From the NCBI GenBank assembly GCA_031179165.1, contig JAPSIC010000012.1, positions 1 through 40,800 on the forward strand: a stretch of 40,800 bases of DNA, given 5' to 3'. This DNA is from Brevibacterium sp. (lineage in GTDB: Bacteria > Actinomycetota > Actinomycetes > Actinomycetales > Brevibacteriaceae). How positions within the stretch are numbered: the stretch's first letter is position 1; each line of letters starts with the position of its first letter. The notes beneath the pieces were generated by a model. It made no database searches, had not been told where the DNA came from, and saw only the letters and a program-made list of their open reading frames with translations. This document shows, in pieces, positions 37,231 to 40,800 of this stretch. Both the position numbers and the translations under genes were made by a program.

Positions 37231-37836
37231 ATGCAGCCGACGGCGATTGATTTCTGGTTCGACCCGATCTGCCCCTTCACGTGGGTGACGAGTCGTTGGG
37301 TGGCCGATGTCGCCGCTCGCCGGGAGTTCACGGTGCGTTGGAATTCCTTCAGCCTCAAGGTCCTCAACTCCACGCCCGAATCCGAGGACACCTCCGACGA
37401 CCACCGGCAGGGGCACCGGATGGGACGGGTCATCGTCCGGGTCCGCCGGGACCACGGTGAGGATCCCGTCGCCGGGCTCTACACCGCCCTCGGCGAGCGG
37501 ATCCATCCGGGTGGGCGGAAGGACATCGATTCCGTCATCACCGAGGCCCTCGCCGCGGTGGGCCTGCCCGCCGGACTCGGCGACGCCGCGAACGACGACA
37601 GCCTGGATGCACAGCTCGAATCGAGCACACGGCAGGCGCTGGACATCACGGGATCAGGCGTCGGCCTCCCGATCATCCGCCTCGGCGAGCGGACACGCGC
37701 CTACTTCGGGCCGGTGTTCACCCGCCAACCGGAGGGCGAGCAGGCCCTCGAGCTGTGGGATGCCTACACCTCTCTCACCGGTTATGAGCACTTCTTCGAA
37801 CTCAAGCGCGAGATCACCGACCGTCTGGAGTTCTGA
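37231..37836 (+). CDS. DsbA-family protein similar to mycobacterial Rv2466c (mycothiol-dependent oxidoreductase)
   Basis: IDFWFDPICPFTWVTSRWVADVAARREFTVRWNSFSLKVLN; GPVFTRQPEGEQALELWDAYTSLTGYEHFFELKR. Confidence 0.88.
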   Translation: MQPTAIDFWFDPICPFTWVTSRWVADVAARREFTVRWNSFSLKVLNSTPESEDTSDDHRQGHRMGRVIVRVRRDHGEDPVAGLYTALGERIHPGGRKDIDSVITEALAAVGLPAGLGDAANDDSLDAQLESSTRQALDITGSGVGLPIIRLGERTRAYFGPVFTRQPEGEQALELWDAYTSLTGYEHFFELKREITDRLEF

Positions 37837-37927
37837 ACCGCCCGCCCCCTGGCCACGTTTTCGAGACTGTGACAGGCTGGATACGCATGATGACACAGCG
37901 ACCCGACGCGAACGGAGGCTCAGCGAC

Positions 37928-38305
37928 ATGAGCACCATCGAACTCACCGAGCAGAACTTCACCAGCACGATCTCCACCGACGACATCGTCCTCGTCGACT
38001 TCTGGGCGGAATGGTGCGGCCCCTGCCGGTCGTTTGCCCCCACGTACGAAGCCGCGTCCGAGGCCCACCCTGACATCACCTTCGGCAAGGTCGACACCGA
38101 GGCCCAGCAGTCGCTCGCGGCAGCGGCCCAGATCTCGTCGATCCCGACACTGATGGCCTTCCGGGAACAGGTGCTCGTGTTCTCCCAGCCGGGTGCCTTG
38201 CCCGCGCCCGCCCTCGATGATCTCATCGCGCAGGTCAAGGCCCTCGACATGGATGAGGTTCGGGCCGAGATCGCGAAGGAGCCGCAGCCGCCGCAGAACG
38301 GCTGA
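37928..38305 (+). CDS. trxA: Thioredoxin
   Basis: VLVDFWAEWCGPCRSFAPTYEAASEAHPDITFGKVDTEAQQSLAAAAQISSIPTLMAFRE. Confidence 0.93.
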   Translation: MSTIELTEQNFTSTISTDDIVLVDFWAEWCGPCRSFAPTYEAASEAHPDITFGKVDTEAQQSLAAAAQISSIPTLMAFREQVLVFSQPGALPAPALDDLIAQVKALDMDEVRAEIAKEPQPPQNG

Positions 38306-38336
38306 TCTCCCGCCGCCGGTCTCTCCTGCGTCAGCC

Positions 38337-38387
38337 CTCAGCGACTGAAAGCCCTCAGCGGCCGAACGGGCTCAGCGGCCGAAGGCT
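38337..38387. repeat. 17-bp tandem repeat, about three copies, overlapping the MmcQ/YjbR stop
   Basis: CTCAGCGACTGAAAGCC / CTCAGCGGCCGAACGGG / CTCAGCGGCCGAAGGCT at 38337, 38354, 38371. Confidence 0.7.
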
Positions 38388-38749
38388 TTCGGGTCGACCG
38401 GCCGGTCCTTCACCGGCAGCTTCGCTACGACGAGGCAGTAGGACTCGAGGACGAGATCGTGGAGCAGCTCGAGGTCGAACTCCTCCGTCGGGGTCACGGT
38501 GATCCAGTGCTTCTTGTTCATGTGATAGGCCGGCGCGATCTCGGCGTAGGCGTCCCGGAGGACCTCACCGTCGAGCGGATCGATCTTGAGGTTCATGCAC
38601 AGGGCGCCACGGAGCTCGAAGTGCATCATGAACATCCGGCCTCGGACCTTGTACACGGCGTATTCGGGGCCGAAGGGATGCTCGATGACCACCCCGGGGT
38701 ACTGGATCGCCTGATCGTGGGCGAGTTCGAGGACGGCATCCGGTCTCAT
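38372..38749 (-). CDS. MmcQ/YjbR family DNA-binding protein
   Basis: VIEHPFGPEYAVYKVRGRMFMMHFELRGALCMNLKIDPLDGEVLRDAYAEIAPAYHMNKKHWITVT. Confidence 0.9.
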   Translation of the reverse strand: MRPDAVLELAHDQAIQYPGVVIEHPFGPEYAVYKVRGRMFMMHFELRGALCMNLKIDPLDGEVLRDAYAEIAPAYHMNKKHWITVTPTEEFDLELLHDLVLESYCLVVAKLPVKDRPVDPKAFGR

Positions 38750-38831
38750 GCCCGGATGCTAGCAGACCGCACGGACACAGGGCCGTGGCGAGCCACGCTC
38801 GGGTCCCGCGGGCTCCCGATAGACTCGAACC

Positions 38832-39821
38832 ATGCCTGACACAGCTCCCCACCTCCTCTTCGCCGCGCTCGGCGGGACGATCGCCTCGACCGCGAACCCC
38901 CTCGGTGGGGTGGCTCCCGCGCTGTCGGGTGCCGAGATCGCCGCCGCGGCCGGCCTCGAGGACATCTGGCCGAATCTGCAGGCGGAGTTCGCCCAGGTCG
39001 CCCAGGTCTCGAGCGCGAACGTCACCCTCGACATCCTCCATGACGTCGTCGAGCTCGCCCGCACCTCTCGCGCCTCGGGGCTCGTCCTCACCCAGGGCAC
39101 CGACACGCTTGAGGAGAGCGCGTTCGGTCTCTGGCTGCTCAACGACTCGGGAGTTCCCCTCGCCGCCACCGGCGCGATGCGCAACCCGACCCTGCCCGGC
39201 GCCGACGGTCCCGCCAACGTCCGGGCCGCCGCCCTGTCGGTGATGAGCCCCGGTCTCCGGCATCTGCCGTGCACCCTCGTCTTCAACGACGAGGTCCACG
39301 ACCCGCGGTTCGCCCGCAAGACCCATGTCACGTCGACTGCCGCCTTCTCCTCGGGGCCGGTCCTCGGGGCCATCGGCTGGGTCAGCGAGCAACGGGTCCT
39401 CGCTCCGCATGCCCCGCGACCGTGGTCATCGCCCTTCGCCGGGCGCCAGCGCCCCGAAGGGTTCGCCCCCATCGCCCTCATCGAGATCGGGATGGGGGAA
39501 GGACCGCAGGCCCTGCGCGCGATCGCCGAGAGTGATCATGCCGGTGCCGTGCTCTCGGGAGTCGGCGGCGGGCACATCCCCGAGCACTTGATCACCGAGG
39601 TGGAGGACCTCGCCCAGCGCATGCCCCTCGTCCTCGCCTCCCGTCCCGGCGCGGGGGCGAGCCTGACGAACACCTACAGCTATCCCGGCGGCGAGATCGG
39701 TCTGCTCACCGCCGGTCTCATTCCCGCGGGGATGCTCGACGCCAGGAAGGCACGTCTCCTCCTGTCACTGGCCCTGAGCTATCGGCTCGATCCCGCCGAG
39801 GTGTTCGCCGCCTTCGCCTGA
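38832..39821 (+). CDS. L-asparaginase
   Basis: LLFAALGGTIAS; GLVLTQGTDTLEESAFGLWLL; GAMRNPTLPGADGPANVRAAALSV. Confidence 0.92.
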   Translation: MPDTAPHLLFAALGGTIASTANPLGGVAPALSGAEIAAAAGLEDIWPNLQAEFAQVAQVSSANVTLDILHDVVELARTSRASGLVLTQGTDTLEESAFGLWLLNDSGVPLAATGAMRNPTLPGADGPANVRAAALSVMSPGLRHLPCTLVFNDEVHDPRFARKTHVTSTAAFSSGPVLGAIGWVSEQRVLAPHAPRPWSSPFAGRQRPEGFAPIALIEIGMGEGPQALRAIAESDHAGAVLSGVGGGHIPEHLITEVEDLAQRMPLVLASRPGAGASLTNTYSYPGGEIGLLTAGLIPAGMLDARKARLLLSLALSYRLDPAEVFAAFA

Positions 39822-39874
39822 GCTCGATCAGCGAGGATCATCCACGTGCGGCTAGCGTGACATAGGCTCGGGTC

Positions 39875-40509
39875 ATGACTCCTTCCTCATCGGACTGGTG
39901 GGAGCTGATCCATGCCGAGCGCGCCAGGTGGCGAACATGCTGGACAGCCTGACCCCACAGCAGTGGCGCTCCGGCTCGCTCTGCGCAGACTGGACGGTCG
40001 AGCACGTGGTCGCCCACCTCACCGCGGCGGCGAACACCGGAACCTGGACCTGGCTGCGCAGCATCGTCCTCGCCGGCTTCAACACCGACAGGCACAACGC
40101 GCGCCGACTGGCCCAGCACCTCGGTGCCACCCCGCAGGAGACCGGGGCGAGATTTCGTGAGTCGATGATGCTCACGGCTGCCCCGACCAAAGATCATGCC
40201 GCGTGGCTCGGCGAGGTGATCGTCCACGGTCAGGACATCGCCCGCCCACTCGGCCTCACGCTCGTTCCCGACCCGGCAGCTCTGCACCAGGTCGCAGCGT
40301 TCTTCGCGGCCAAGGACTTCGCCGTCAACAGTCACAGAGCCGTCAAGGGGCTGGCGCTGCAGTCCAGCGATGGTGACTTCGCCGCAGGTGAAGGGCCGAT
40401 CGTGCGCGGCCCTCTGCTGAGCCTGGTAATGGCGATGGCAGGTCGCGGCGACTTCTGCGCAGAGCTGGAGGGCGCAGGAGTCGCCGAGCTCCACCGCAGG
40501 ATCGGCTGA
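39875..40509 (+). pseudogene. TIGR03083/maleylpyruvate isomerase-N-terminal-like (DinB-fold) gene with an apparent 5' frameshift
   Basis: ATG 39875 gives MTPSSSDWWELIHAERAR, then the frame switches near 39926-39931 to VANMLDSLTPQQWRSGSLCADWTVEHVVAHLTAAAN...; ORF track starts at GTG 39898 in the second frame. Confidence 0.7.
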
Positions 40510-40551
40510 CCGGCGATTTCCTCTTCAGGTTCCTGCCGGGCCGAACACGCC

Positions 40552-40581
40552 TGTGGCCCGCGGACGACTCCGCGGGCCACA
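40552..40581. terminator. Bidirectional terminator-like hairpin between convergent genes
   Basis: TGTGGCCCGCGGA-CGAC-TCCGCGGGCCACA, perfect 13-bp arms. Confidence 0.7.
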
Positions 40582-40626
40582 CGCGTCACTCAGATCGGGT
40601 CAATCAGATCGGGAGACTCCCTCGGT

Positions 40627-40800
40627 TCAGGATTCGGCTCCCACGGCGACGACCATCTTGCCGAAGTTGCCGCCGGTGAGCAGTTCGTTGAAGTACTCAG
40701 GAGCCCGTTCGAGGCCGGGGCGGATATCCTCGCGGTACTGGACCTTGCCGTCCCGGACCCATTCGCCCATATCGGACAGGAACGAGTCGTAGAGGGTGCC
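40627..40800 (-). CDS. C-terminus of an NADP-dependent (zinc-type/MDR) oxidoreductase, partial
   Basis: Minus-strand GTLYDSFLSDMGEWVRDGKVQYREDIRPGLERAPEYFNELLTGGNFGKMVVAVGAES*. Confidence 0.8.
   Translation of the reverse strand, partial: GTLYDSFLSDMGEWVRDGKVQYREDIRPGLERAPEYFNELLTGGNFGKMVVAVGAES

Noticed and set aside
9251-37874. Shared 14-mer TCGAGACTGTGACA at 9251-9264 and 37861-37874, considered as a common promoter motif
   Set aside because: Several chance 14-mer matches are expected in a 40-kb GC-biased window, and the orientation relative to flanking genes differs.
1-40800. Search for CRISPR arrays, IS elements, tRNA/rRNA and phage genes
   Set aside because: No regularly spaced repeats of CRISPR type, no transposase/integrase motifs and no tRNA or rRNA signatures were recognised by reading; a tRNAscan/ISfinder run would be needed to exclude them.

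Overview
The window is a high-GC actinobacterial chromosome segment, probably Brevibacterium-like (inferred from gene content and codon usage only). It is densely coding. No rRNA, tRNA, CRISPR array or transposase was recognised. Main blocks: (i) TetR, lysG/lysE, DMT transporter and VOC genes; (ii) a YhgE/Pip membrane protein with a divergent ABC-type ATPase; (iii) TDT transporter, DUF805, MFS and MarR genes; (iv) an FMN-riboswitch-controlled ribD-ribE-ribBA-ribH operon; (v) poxB; (vi) a glycogen cluster glgP-glgC-glgA-glgX plus a GH13 glucosidase; (vii) an MFS gene; (viii) a YCII/DGPF gene with an ECF42-type sigma factor; (ix) a complete Wadjet (JetABCD) anti-plasmid locus; (x) Rv2466c-like DsbA, thioredoxin, MmcQ/YjbR, asparaginase, a frameshifted TIGR03083-like gene and a partial NADP-dependent oxidoreductase. 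The strongest unexplained signals are: a perfect 22-bp inverted repeat inside the sigma factor gene that encodes almost the same 16-residue peptide on both strands; a 56-bp AT-rich near-perfect palindrome between ribH and poxB; a readable set of mutually exclusive pairings in the ribD leader, including a 22-nt perfect palindrome that competes with riboswitch P1; a 25-bp inverted repeat separating jetC from jetD; and a recurrent TANNNT-N6-start arrangement implying leaderless mRNAs. All calls come from reading the sequence. No database search was run.
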